Of a DNA stretch of 64,000 nt, positions 43,801 through 51,623 are shown piece by piece. This DNA comes from Niabella sp. (GTDB taxonomy: Bacteria > Bacteroidota > Bacteroidia > Chitinophagales > Chitinophagaceae). The stretch is taken from positions 310,001 to 374,000 of the forward strand of contig JAGIAT010000004.1 in NCBI GenBank assembly GCA_017744715.1. Direction: 5' to 3'. The position numbers and the translations under genes are program-made. The notes under the pieces were generated by a model, which was given only the letters and a program-made list of their open reading frames with translations, was not told the origin of the DNA and searched no databases. Each line of letters opens with the position of its first letter. Position 1 is the first letter of the stretch.

Positions 43801-43884
43801 AGCGAGCGGCACCGGATGTACGAACACCGCGTGAAAACCTGCCAGCCCACTGATCTTTAGAAAACTTCTTCTTTTTAAAGACAT
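40876..43884 (-). CDS. GH106 alpha-L-rhamnosidase with Tat signal
   Basis: A 1002-residue enzyme. The N-terminus LKRRSFLKISGLAG matches the twin-arginine (Tat) motif RRxFLK, so it is exported folded. The start of the mature protein is typical of GH106: FVNPPETARSSCYWWWFNGLVDEDGIRRDLEAFKAKGMGGVLMVNSSDG, then NLSSGWCMGGPWI. The central catalytic barrel runs to about 700 (FCDDSFEDGFPNWTP, VQNEAAGPSRSG, SAEAFTSFRHWMDYPGSLKQALDRAFCEGINRIVIH) and the C-terminus (about 830-1000) is a galactose-binding-like beta-sandwich ending GLLGPVTLTA. GH106 members cut alpha-L-rhamnose in rhamnogalacturonans using calcium. It sits apart from the main glycan run, before a propeller lipoprotein. Confidence 0.92.
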   Translation of the reverse strand: MSLKRRSFLKISGLAGFHAVFVHPVPLAAMSGIGAKDTLFENFVNPPETARSSCYWWWFNGLVDEDGIRRDLEAFKAKGMGGVLMVNSSDGLGGARIPKGATFLSEEWKALYRFAMKEARRLHIEVGINLSSGWCMGGPWIRPEHSGRWYLQSTMELTGPQSFNGTVPLPGNRVGYDKVFNPPGYKEYIDLPLEQLDYRDTAVVAIRTKVKEHKITGSRAALLEAKTNRKDASNFAKAFEITDPVQTPWINNTDDTAIPLTDVIDLTDKMDATGRLRWDVPPGTWTIVRTGHRMTGSKLMIAQPEADGLSIDWFDKKGVDLQFAHLGKIFIEEAAKMGAKPAYFCDDSFEDGFPNWTPQILEKFRHYRGYDATPYLPVLSGYVIGSADLSDRFLNDYRRTIADCMADEHYGHFAALCHQHGMLVQNEAAGPSRSGTICIDGLKNLGRSDLPAGEFWLAPKHEDQENLTDDKSYGVSRLDFGQNKVTKMVASAAHIYGRKLVSAEAFTSFRHWMDYPGSLKQALDRAFCEGINRIVIHTSTATRPRDGLPGYEYGAGTHFNPNVTWWEFSAPFFSYVARSQHLLRAGHFVADVLFYNGDIAPNLVAQKHIPAALDKGYDYDVCNTEVLLERVHVRDGKLVLPDGMQYRMLVLPDSNRMPVAVLKKIKLLLEQGALVMGAPPETDTGLTNYPQCDADIQQLAEALWKTPAGDKAIHVGRGRLFYPGSIRAVLKDTGCMPDFEVVNSNAWIDFIHRTTGEAEIYFITNRKKEIVESDCLFRINGRRPELWDPVSGKRCIPLYQQESGRTRIALKLDVFQSVFVVFPKLKKERPPASSNVWQPAGSFRPLQVLTGAWELQFDPKWGGPATVRFETLQDWSTHPDPGIRYYSGKAVYRKQFSFNDALPAGPVFIELGVVKNICRVWLNGADQGIIWTAPWRVEVTGKLKRGVNDLRIEVINLWPNRLIGDAALPPEQRRTRTNITFKKEDPLLPSGLLGPVTLTAFA

Positions 43885-43985
43885 GTTTATTTAGATTGAA
43901 GCGTGTGAACCGATACGGGTATTGGGATACGTGATGCCGGATCCGGGATGCTGCATACGCGTCTGCTCCTTCGCATAGCAAACCG

Positions 43986-45176
43986 TTATTTTACTTCTTC
44001 AAACGGAGCGGCATCCTGTCCTGTCCAGCGATACAACCGGAGATCACAATATTGTTTTTTGTTTTTGGTAGCTCCGTTTTGAGAAATATAAAAATATCCA
44101 TTGCCTAACGCATGCATACCGGTAGCGCCCCAGGGATAGTACCACCCACGCACACCACTTTTCTGATCATAGTTGCCGGCGGTTGCCAGTTGCAGCACCT
44201 GTCCTTTTTCCCCGCTATCAAATCCCTTTAGTGCCTGTAACACCGGCCCCTTAGCGCCGTCTATGGCAAACAGGCTGTAATTGGGGAACTGTGCCTTTTT
44301 ACCGGTGTAAACGGCGGCAAGCCAATACCCGGTGTTTGCATCGTATTCTAAATTCTGAATCCCATAAGAGCTGTTCCCTGTATAAAGGAAATATTTGTTC
44401 AGCGGTTGCGCCGGTCCCGTTTTATTAAACCCGTTTTGTAACAGCGGACGCTCGTACTTCCGGAGGCTGCGGGCATCGTATTGCAGGATCACCTGGTAAT
44501 CATTGTCGGAGCGGGCCGTATCGCCGTATATGCCATACGCCAGGTTTAAGAAATTCGGTCCCTGCTTTTTTCCAAACTGCGGACCAAATGCGATTCCATC
44601 AATCCCGCTGCAACCATACCGGTGTTCCACTTTTTTGCCCCTGTTCATTATGGTTGCTTTATAGTCATCCGCCACTTCCTTCAGATAAACCGTTTGTATG
44701 ATCTGATCCTGTTCAGCGCTCATACCCGGCCGCGTGATCTTTTCCCCGTCGAAAATGGCAATATAAAAAGAGCTTTCTTCACCCTGGTTCTTTGTTTGGG
44801 TTCCTAGTCCTTTTAAGATCCCCTTGCCGATGTTGTCATTTTTGTACTCCAGCGAAGCATAAATCCGTCCATCATCCGGGTTCACATCCAAACAGCCAAG
44901 ATGCCCGATGAACCCGTCCACACTTCCAATAACCTCGCCTTTCAGATTGGTCTTCACCAGGCTTGTTGTAAATGAAAAATAGGCATAGCCCCGTTTTATG
45001 TCAACCACCACACCCTGCACATGAAAGTTGCCTTCCTCCCGGTAAATACGGCGGGGAAGATCCAATACTGAAATGGATTCCTTTTCCGTATTGGAAGACT
45101 GCGTTTTCTGAACCGTTTTACAGCTCCATAAAACACAAATGACGAAGCAGAGCGTCCATATATTCCGGATATTCAT
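43986..45176 (-). CDS. Propeller-type lipoprotein of unknown function
   Basis: I start at ATG 45176, giving NIRNIWTLCFVICVLWSCKT with a lipobox and Cys at about residue 19; 41 further in-frame codons lie upstream without signal features. The 396-residue protein has repeated blades resembling an NHL/YVTN-like beta-propeller: FHVQGVVVDIKRGYAYFSFTTSLVKTNLKGEVIGSV, HLGCLDVNPDDGRIYASLEYKND, and late WYYPWGATGMHALGNGYFYISQNG. No catalytic motif is recognised. It starts a unit with the GH106 gene (101 bp behind), so it may bind the glycan products or be an esterase/lactonase-like enzyme; this is inference. Confidence 0.65.
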   Translation of the reverse strand: MNIRNIWTLCFVICVLWSCKTVQKTQSSNTEKESISVLDLPRRIYREEGNFHVQGVVVDIKRGYAYFSFTTSLVKTNLKGEVIGSVDGFIGHLGCLDVNPDDGRIYASLEYKNDNIGKGILKGLGTQTKNQGEESSFYIAIFDGEKITRPGMSAEQDQIIQTVYLKEVADDYKATIMNRGKKVEHRYGCSGIDGIAFGPQFGKKQGPNFLNLAYGIYGDTARSDNDYQVILQYDARSLRKYERPLLQNGFNKTGPAQPLNKYFLYTGNSSYGIQNLEYDANTGYWLAAVYTGKKAQFPNYSLFAIDGAKGPVLQALKGFDSGEKGQVLQLATAGNYDQKSGVRGWYYPWGATGMHALGNGYFYISQNGATKNKKQYCDLRLYRWTGQDAAPFEEVK

Positions 45177-45302
45177 TGCGATACTGATTATTATTTTGAA
45201 TCTGAAAATAAAAGGCCCTCTTTGGTGATTTTTTGCGGACACGATTACGGTGTCCGCTGCGTTTGCCAATGACAGATTGTATTGTTTATTGAAAACCAAT
45301 TA

Positions 45303-45413
45303 TCGTTTCGTCATGCCGAGCGCATCCCGCAACAGCGGGAGTGGTCGAGGCATCTCTGTGATACCGGACTGCCCAATAATAAAGAGACCTTTCGGCTACG
45401 CTAAAGGTGACGA
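45303..45413. repeat. Dispersed intergenic element (third, longest copy)
   Basis: The stretch runs from TCGTTTCGTCATGCCGAGCG, through CCGC-AACA-GCGG and GTCGAGGCATCTCTG, to AAGAGACCTTTCGGCTACGCTAAAGGTGACGA. ACCTTTCGG and CTAAAGGT pair. The end part resembles 25258-25308 and 5968-5998. The 365-bp gap between the lipoprotein and the phosphatase gene holds nothing else that I can name. Confidence 0.65.
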
Positions 45414-45541
45414 ATGGATATGTTGTCATTGCTCATCGATTTTGTACTCACAAATAAAGAACTCGGTATGAAGGATATACTGCCGGTTTTTACATTGGTA
45501 ATAGAAAGAACAGGATAACCCGGATACCGTTAAGAACCCCG

Positions 45542-46144
45542 TTACAATGCCGTAGCGTTTAATTTTTTAAGCGTCAGCACATCCTTATCATCCAGTTCAA
45601 AATACGATACGGCAGAGTTTTCCATGTCGAAGCGGCGGTAGTTCGATAACGGCATGCCCAGTTTTGCCGCCAGGTATAACCGGTTGATGCCATTATGCGC
45701 CACCACCATTACCAGTTGCCCGTTGTGTTTGCGGTGCAGCGCTTCAAAAAAATCATTGACCCGTCTTACGATTTCACCGCCGGTTTCTCCGGTCCCCCCG
45801 GCGCGGGCCACCTCAGGATTGCTCATCCATTCGGTCCAAAGTGCCGGATTTTCTGCATTGAACTCCTCCTTCGTTTTTCCCTCCCACAAGCCGAAATCTG
45901 CTTCGATCAGCCGTTCGTCGGTAATAACGTCCTGATTACCGGAAGCGATTGCCGCCGTTGTACGGGCCCGTTGCAGGGGCGACGAGTAAACCGCATCTAC
46001 CGTTACGCCTTTCAGCGCTTCAAATACCTTTGTTGCCTGTGCGATTCCTTTTTCTGTAAGTCCGATATCCGTTCTGCCGCAATACCGGTTTCCATCGGCA
46101 TTATAGGCCGTTTCACCATGTCGCAATAAAATTACTTTTAGCAT
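45542..46144 (-). CDS. Histidine phosphatase (phosphoglycerate mutase-like) family protein
   Basis: A 200-residue cytoplasmic phosphatase of the GpmB/CobC branch. The phosphohistidine motif LRHGETAYN is at residues 6-14; the second His is in VVAHNGINRLYL near 148, and the acid/base Glu lies in the IEADFGLWEGKTKEEF segment near 85. It lies 103 bp after the second kinase of the polyol-type operon in the same direction, suggesting it dephosphorylates a sugar phosphate intermediate or relieves its accumulation. Pathway assignment is inference. Confidence 0.88.
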   Translation of the reverse strand: MLKVILLRHGETAYNADGNRYCGRTDIGLTEKGIAQATKVFEALKGVTVDAVYSSPLQRARTTAAIASGNQDVITDERLIEADFGLWEGKTKEEFNAENPALWTEWMSNPEVARAGGTGETGGEIVRRVNDFFEALHRKHNGQLVMVVAHNGINRLYLAAKLGMPLSNYRRFDMENSAVSYFELDDKDVLTLKKLNATAL

Positions 46145-46247
46145 CTTTTTTATTTATACGATCTGAAGTTCGTTTATTTTTCTGAAGGAAATTATCGGGC
46201 AATGACGCAGCAGTTAAAGGACCCGGATCCTTCCAACAGCTGCATAT

Positions 46248-47690
46248 CTATTCACCTATAAATTTCCGTTCTTCCATTGTACGCAGGAACCGGCCATACT
46301 GATCATCATACGGCTGTTTCAGGCCGGCTTCTGGTGTTATCCATTTTTCTGCCTGTGTAAGTGCAGCCGTTGCTTCCGTGATATCCTTGAAGCAGGTAGT
46401 GGATGCCGCAACAATCGCAGCCCCTACGGCACCCGATATATATTTCATTTTGCAAACCGGCTTTTGCAACACATTACTGCGGATCTGTAACCAGGTATTG
46501 CTGTTGCTGGCGCCTCCGGCCGTATAAATGGCTTCCACGTCTTCTCCGGAGAGTGACCGGATCATTTCATAAGCGTACCGTTCCGCAAATGCCACACCTT
46601 CCATATTGGCGGTGTACAATACTTCTTTTGTTACTGCATCCGGGCCAAAGCCCTGCGCTTCCGGCGCCAAAAACGGGAACCGCTCTCCTTTCTGGATCAA
46701 TGGGTAGGCAATTTGACCGGTGGGTGTTAAAGCCGCCGCCGCTTCATTGTAATGTGCCAGTTCTTCTTTAAATCCTGCTGAAACCCAATCTGCGCCGATG
46801 TTTCCTGCACCGCCCGGCATCCAGTAGCCGGCCGGATGCCGGTGGTTATATAGCCGGTTTAACGGATCGTTTATTTCTTTTACAGATACGCCCTTTATAA
46901 CGAGGGTAGTACCAATGGTGGTATTCCACTGTCCCGGCTTCATGGCGCCCGACGCTACCTGCGACGCACAGCCATCAGTAATACCTGTGGTAACCGCCAC
47001 TTCATCCGGAAAACCTAACCCACGGGCCAGCTCTTTCCTCAGTTTTCCGATAACGGTTCCGGATGGCTGTACTTCCTGCAACCATTCTTTTTTTATACCA
47101 AGTATATCGCTGATGTAATCCGGCCATTGCAGCAGCAACAGATCATATCCCGATTTGAGTACATTGGTATAATCGGTAATATGCCATACATCACACAGCT
47201 TACCGGTAATAAAATCGGCTGCATGGATCCATTGAAAAATATGCGCGGCCTTCTCCGGGAACGTTTCAGCAAACCAAACCATTTTAGCCAGCCCGGTGGA
47301 GGTACTGAAACCGGTAAACCCCTGCGGATGATATTGCCTTGCAGCAGCCGTACATTTTTTTGCCTGCGCACCGGAACGCTGATCGCTGTACATAATGGCC
47401 GGGTGCAGCGGCCGGTAGGTATTGTCTACAGGTATAACAGTACCGGAGGTAGAATCAACTGCTATGGCACGTACCCGGGCCCGCTGTTCCGGTAACAGTT
47501 GACCGGCAACTTTTGCCAGGCAAGACTGGCAGATCGCCCACCATTCATCCGGATCCTGTTCCATACGCAATTGCGGTGACAAAGCGAATCCTTGTTCTGC
47601 ACTGGCCACAATGGAGCCCTTTATATCCAATACGACCACACGCAATCCCTGTGTGCCCAGATCTATTCCAATAAAAAATGCACTGCTCAT
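46248..47690 (-). CDS. FGGY-family carbohydrate kinase (ribulokinase/xylulokinase-like)
   Basis: A 480-residue cytoplasmic sugar kinase with both actin-like FGGY halves. The first phosphate loop is FIGIDLGTQGLRVVVLD (residues 6-22), the likely catalytic Asp lies in the TGITDGCASQVASG segment (about 238-251), the second glycine-rich loop is IGTTLVIKG (about 261) and the adenine region YTAGGASNSNTWLQIRSNVLQKPV (about 393). Which sugar is phosphorylated cannot be told; ketopentoses and ketoheptoses are usual. It begins right at the stop of the other kinase (TAGATG), so the two are strictly co-translated. Confidence 0.88.
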   Translation of the reverse strand: MSSAFFIGIDLGTQGLRVVVLDIKGSIVASAEQGFALSPQLRMEQDPDEWWAICQSCLAKVAGQLLPEQRARVRAIAVDSTSGTVIPVDNTYRPLHPAIMYSDQRSGAQAKKCTAAARQYHPQGFTGFSTSTGLAKMVWFAETFPEKAAHIFQWIHAADFITGKLCDVWHITDYTNVLKSGYDLLLLQWPDYISDILGIKKEWLQEVQPSGTVIGKLRKELARGLGFPDEVAVTTGITDGCASQVASGAMKPGQWNTTIGTTLVIKGVSVKEINDPLNRLYNHRHPAGYWMPGGAGNIGADWVSAGFKEELAHYNEAAAALTPTGQIAYPLIQKGERFPFLAPEAQGFGPDAVTKEVLYTANMEGVAFAERYAYEMIRSLSGEDVEAIYTAGGASNSNTWLQIRSNVLQKPVCKMKYISGAVGAAIVAASTTCFKDITEATAALTQAEKWITPEAGLKQPYDDQYGRFLRTMEERKFIGE

Positions 47691-49136
47691 CTAAAAGATC
47701 TTCTTTAATAACTCCCGGTTTGCCTTCCAGCTATCATAAAAATGGCCATGTTGCGGTCCCGCTTCGGGCTGCACCTGCTCATACCCTTCGTTTTGTTCGG
47801 CTTCAATATCCAATGCGGTATTACAGATCATCATCCCTCCCACAACCGACGCATGCCGGTAATGATCGCGGATGCGGATTTCCTTACCCGTCAGGTCTGC
47901 GATAAACTGCCGGAGCATTTTACTTTCCATTCCGCCACCACAGGTCCAGATATACGGTTGCGCATTGGGTGTAACCGAAACCAGTGTTTTATAATTTTCA
48001 AAAATACTGCAGGCGATATCCCATAGTGTAGCCCAAACCATGCCCGCCCTGGACAGCTCCTGGTTTACCGGTGTATTGAAAATAAAACCGCCTTTAATCA
48101 GCGGCTTTTTTTCATCCGCCACCAGCGATCCCAACGACGCCACACATTGAAAATCCGTAACGGAGCGCAACTCTTCTTCAATCACCTCATAGCCTTCATT
48201 GGGATAAAATATTTTTTTCAGCCGCTGATAATTCAACCCGGTCACTCCCGCATTGGCTTCTACCATATAGCTATGTGCATCAATATACCTTCCCGTCCAG
48301 GTGCGTTGTTGCGGATCCAGGTCATAGGATGCCGATAATTTTATGATGGGGGTTGTGGTACCGGAAACGATCACCGTATCGCCTGCATGCGCGCGGGTGC
48401 TCAATACCGCCAATTGTGTATCGGCACCACCCACGATCACTTTCGCCTCCTGATCGATGGACAGGGCTTCCGCAAGCGGCTGCCGGATCTTTCCGAGTAC
48501 GGTTCCGGATTGCATCAGTGGCGGCAATAATGAAGGCGGGAATGCAAACAATGCACACAGTGCTTCCGACCAGGCTTTTTGTTCCACATCATAGAGTAAG
48601 GTTTCCGAAGCCTGCGAATGTTCGTAGTGTTCCACTCCGCAGAACATATATTCGATCCAGTCGCTGATGCTGAGAAACGTATCCAGTTGCTGCCACCATT
48701 CCTTTCTGCCTTCCCGCAGCCCAACCAGCTTGAATGCAGAAAACAAGGAGGTAGGATAACGTCCCGTTAACCGGTACACCTGCTCTTTATCGGCAATAAG
48801 CGACTCCCAGTCTCGTCCGCGATGGTCGATATTCGGCATCCCCACAATGGGCTCACCTGCGGCATCCAGTACAACGATCCCCTCGCGCTGGCTGGTTGCC
48901 GTAATGGCCAGGATGTGTACGGACCCGGCCTGTTTCAGCGCGGTTGTGGTCAGTTCCAGGATCCGGTCCCACAATACCTGCGGATCAAAATAAATGGAAT
49001 CCGCGTACCGGGTATCCCGTATGTACGGAATATCCTCACGCGCCACTCCTAAAACGGTGCCGTTAACAGCGATCACTGCCGCACGCAGGTTTCCGGTGCC
49101 GAAGTCGATGATAAGATGTGCGTTTGTTAAAGCCAT
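47691..49136 (-). CDS. FGGY-family kinase (autoinducer-2 kinase LsrK-like)
   Basis: A 481-residue kinase of the FGGY family, closer in style to LsrK/xylulokinase-like members than to its neighbour: LIIDFGTGNLRAAVIAVNG (9-27), SQREGIVVLDAAGEPI, the Asp-bearing VIVGGADTQLAVL (about 235), IVSGTTTPIIKL and CGGGMESKMLRQFIADLTGKEI (about 408). The long insertion around 150-200 (DTFLSISDWIEYMFCGVEHYEHSQASE) is typical. Substrate unknown; the LsrK resemblance does not mean AI-2 processing, because no Lsr transporter or aldolase is present. Two bases after the dehydrogenase stop codon. Confidence 0.87.
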   Translation of the reverse strand: MALTNAHLIIDFGTGNLRAAVIAVNGTVLGVAREDIPYIRDTRYADSIYFDPQVLWDRILELTTTALKQAGSVHILAITATSQREGIVVLDAAGEPIVGMPNIDHRGRDWESLIADKEQVYRLTGRYPTSLFSAFKLVGLREGRKEWWQQLDTFLSISDWIEYMFCGVEHYEHSQASETLLYDVEQKAWSEALCALFAFPPSLLPPLMQSGTVLGKIRQPLAEALSIDQEAKVIVGGADTQLAVLSTRAHAGDTVIVSGTTTPIIKLSASYDLDPQQRTWTGRYIDAHSYMVEANAGVTGLNYQRLKKIFYPNEGYEVIEEELRSVTDFQCVASLGSLVADEKKPLIKGGFIFNTPVNQELSRAGMVWATLWDIACSIFENYKTLVSVTPNAQPYIWTCGGGMESKMLRQFIADLTGKEIRIRDHYRHASVVGGMMICNTALDIEAEQNEGYEQVQPEAGPQHGHFYDSWKANRELLKKIF

Positions 49137-49138
49137 TG

Positions 49139-50119
49139 TTACTGATTGGATAAATGTAATGATTTGACCGGATGGTTTTTTGCCCAGTTCAATAATTTTT
49201 CATTAAGGATCGTAACATGATGATCTTCCACTTCATCTGTTGCGCCGGCCGTATGTGGCGTAGCCAGTACGTTCGGATGATCGATCAGCCGGTAATCGAT
49301 CGCATCCGGGGGCTCATGATCAAACACATCCAGGATGGCCCCGCGGATCCGGTTATTTTCGATCGCATCCAGTAATGCATTGCGGTCTACCACGCTGGCC
49401 CTTGCCGTATTGATAAAGAGGGCGTCCGGCTTCATTTTGTCGATGAGCGTTTTGCCGATCATGCCAATCGTTGAAGGATTTACCGGCAGGTGTATGGAAA
49501 CGATATCACAGGTTTCAAAAACCGTTTCAAGACTGATACGCTCATATGCCGGTTCCGGAGCTTCCTGGTAAGGATCATAAAATTTTATGTTACAGGGAAA
49601 CGCCTGTACCAGGGCCGCGATCCGCTGCCCCACGGCTCCAAAACCCACCATACCGATGGTTTTGCCTGCCAGTTCATTTCCCTTGAACTGTAAATAGGAA
49701 GCATGCGCGCCTTTTTGCCAGTTCCGTTGTTTTAACCATTCCATGGCCGGAAGGGTCTTCCGCAAAAATGTAATAACGTTGGCTATAAACAATTCCGCCA
49801 CCGCCTGTGCATTTCTGGCCGGTGTGTGAAATACTTCAATCCCCAGTTCCGCGGCCGTTTTCACGGCTACATTAGAAGGGGTGCCGCGGCATACGCCAAT
49901 AAACTTCAGCTGCGGATGCCTGCGGATCACGGCTTCCGTTACTTCATCGTGTTCGGTAATCAATGCATCTGCCTGTGTTTCGTCCAGTAACCGGTTCAGC
50001 TCTTCGGCGTTAAACGCGCGCCCGTTCTCTTTCCAAACCTTGTAAATAACCGTTCCGAAGCAGGATTCCAGTTCCCGGCGCCCGGCCTCGTTATACGGCG
50101 CTGTAATTAAAATATTCAT
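49139..50119 (-). CDS. D-2-hydroxyacid dehydrogenase (phosphoglycerate dehydrogenase-like)
   Basis: A 326-residue NAD(P)-dependent D-isomer-specific 2-hydroxyacid dehydrogenase. The dinucleotide motif is GMVGFGAVGQRI (about 153-164). The catalytic trio is Arg in NTARASVVDRNALLDAI (about 235), Glu in FDHEPPDAIDY (about 264) and His in ATPHTAGATDE (about 287). Relatives interconvert D-2-hydroxyacids and 2-ketoacids such as glycerate or erythronate. It follows the transporter by 81 bp and precedes the kinases by two bases, so its substrate should come from, or feed into, the imported compound. Confidence 0.9.
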   Translation of the reverse strand: MNILITAPYNEAGRRELESCFGTVIYKVWKENGRAFNAEELNRLLDETQADALITEHDEVTEAVIRRHPQLKFIGVCRGTPSNVAVKTAAELGIEVFHTPARNAQAVAELFIANVITFLRKTLPAMEWLKQRNWQKGAHASYLQFKGNELAGKTIGMVGFGAVGQRIAALVQAFPCNIKFYDPYQEAPEPAYERISLETVFETCDIVSIHLPVNPSTIGMIGKTLIDKMKPDALFINTARASVVDRNALLDAIENNRIRGAILDVFDHEPPDAIDYRLIDHPNVLATPHTAGATDEVEDHHVTILNEKLLNWAKNHPVKSLHLSNQ

Positions 50120-50200
50120 ATATCAATTTAGTACTTGTTAAATAGTTGATGCGCGGCCGTCTGCCACAGCTCATATCGTATCCCGCCCCCTGGCTAAAAC

Positions 50201-51475
50201 TTAAGACAACTCCGGCTCTAATACCGGATCCAGGTTTTGCGATACATCTTTTTTCGGCAGGGTTATAAATTTTGTAAGGATCGCGCTGATAAAGTAAAGA
50301 ATCGCCAGGATCCAGATCACACCGGCATTTCCGGCCGGCCCGATAAACAGCCGCACGATGAACGGACCTGCAAATACGGAAAGGCCGGCACCCAGGTTCA
50401 GAAACGCCATGGCTGCCCCCTTCCCCCTGGGTACCAATGAAGGCACCAATGCCGAAAGCGGTACATACCCTGCCAGCAGCGCACCCCACAGTACACCGCA
50501 GAGCAACACCATGGCAAAGCTGCCGTTAAATAACTGGGGTGAGTAATAGAACAACAGGGTGGTGATGCCACAGCCAATACCGCCGAAGAGCGAAATGGTC
50601 CGGCGCCATCCAAACCGGTCGCCCACAAATCCGAATATCAGATTAAAAATAATATTGGCCGTAAAAATGGTGCCCCAGATCTTTAGCCAGTCGGCAGTGG
50701 TGAAACCATATTTTTCAAAATAGATGGGCATAAACACAGGAAATGCGAACTGGGCGGTCGTATTGATGGTACGCACAATACCGCCTAAAAAAACCTTCGG
50801 CTCGTTAACGGCTATTTTAATGCTATCTGCCAGTTCCCGGAGTTTATCCTGCGTTCCCGTTTTTTTGATCCGGTCCCGGTTCATCAATAATGCAAACAGT
50901 GCCCCCAGGCTTACCCAAAAGAGGGAGGTCCACAGAGTATTGATATGCCCCAGCCGGTCGATGGCCCAGCTGGAATAATAGGCACCAAAAACATTCAGTC
51001 CGCCGGTAAATACAAACCAGAACCATCCAACGGCCGTGCCCAGTTTGTTTTGCGGCGTCCGGTAGGTAATCCACACCAGAAACGTGTAAGCAAACAGCGG
51101 GTAACCAAATCCGCGGATGGCGTAGGTCAGCAACATCATACTAAAATCCAGGTCTTTAAGCCCCAATCCTACAAATCCGAACGTACCTGCCACAAAAAGC
51201 AAAAAGCCCGTCCACATAGCTTTACGTACACCCATACCTTCAGCGAGGATTCCGGACAGAAAAGAGGAAATGGCCACGGTAAGGCCATACACGCTGAAAA
51301 GCGTTGCCGACTGTTCAATGGTCAGTCCGCGGTCATGGATCAGATAAGGGCTCAGCCAGCCCTGCTCTACACCATCGCCCATCATAAAGATGAGGATACC
51401 CAGGTATCCCCATACCAGGTTGGGGGGAAGCCCCATTTTTCCGATGAAATTCGTTTCACCTTTCAATTGATTCAT
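50201..51475 (-). CDS. MFS polyol permease-family transporter (RbtT/DalT/CsbX-like)
   Basis: I start at ATG 51475 (MNQLKGETN), 14 codons inside the longest frame. The 424-residue protein has twelve hydrophobic segments and the signatures of the polyol permease branch: VWGYLGILIFMMGDGVEQGWLSPYLI, SATLFSVYGLTVAISSFLSG, AIRGFGYPLFAYTFLVWITYR and LGTAVGWFWFVFTGGLNVFGAYYSS. Known members import ribitol, arabitol or related compounds with protons. First gene of the operon with dehydrogenase, two kinases and phosphatase; the DeoR-type regulator is divergent at 148 bp. An oddity is that no polyol dehydrogenase lies nearby. Confidence 0.88.
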   Translation of the reverse strand: MNQLKGETNFIGKMGLPPNLVWGYLGILIFMMGDGVEQGWLSPYLIHDRGLTIEQSATLFSVYGLTVAISSFLSGILAEGMGVRKAMWTGFLLFVAGTFGFVGLGLKDLDFSMMLLTYAIRGFGYPLFAYTFLVWITYRTPQNKLGTAVGWFWFVFTGGLNVFGAYYSSWAIDRLGHINTLWTSLFWVSLGALFALLMNRDRIKKTGTQDKLRELADSIKIAVNEPKVFLGGIVRTINTTAQFAFPVFMPIYFEKYGFTTADWLKIWGTIFTANIIFNLIFGFVGDRFGWRRTISLFGGIGCGITTLLFYYSPQLFNGSFAMVLLCGVLWGALLAGYVPLSALVPSLVPRGKGAAMAFLNLGAGLSVFAGPFIVRLFIGPAGNAGVIWILAILYFISAILTKFITLPKKDVSQNLDPVLEPELS

Positions 51476-51574
51476 ATGGCAATAATTTGAAACGAATTTA
51501 AATAAAATAAAACACAATTAAACTAAATTAAATCAAAAAAAATTAAGAAGTTAAATTAAACATCGACGAAAACG

Positions 51575-51604
51575 TTTGATATACACTTCTTTTTCATTTC
51601 TTTG
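51575..51604 (+). promoter_or_regulatory. Candidate promoter of the DeoR gene within the divergent AT-rich spacer
   Basis: TTTG at 51575-51578 and TTTCTTTG at 51597-51604 are 18 bases apart, near the TTTG/TAnnTTTG arrangement of Bacteroidota although the second element lacks the leading TA. The ATG follows 19 bases later. The spacer to the transporter (51476-51560) is nearly pure A/T and would hold the operator. Confidence 0.3.
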
Positions 51605-51623
51605 CATTACAGAATCCTTGGAT

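Noticed and set aside
47691-49136. AI-2 quorum signal processing by the LsrK-like kinase
   Set aside because: No Lsr transporter, LsrF or LsrG is present and the transporter is of the polyol permease type.
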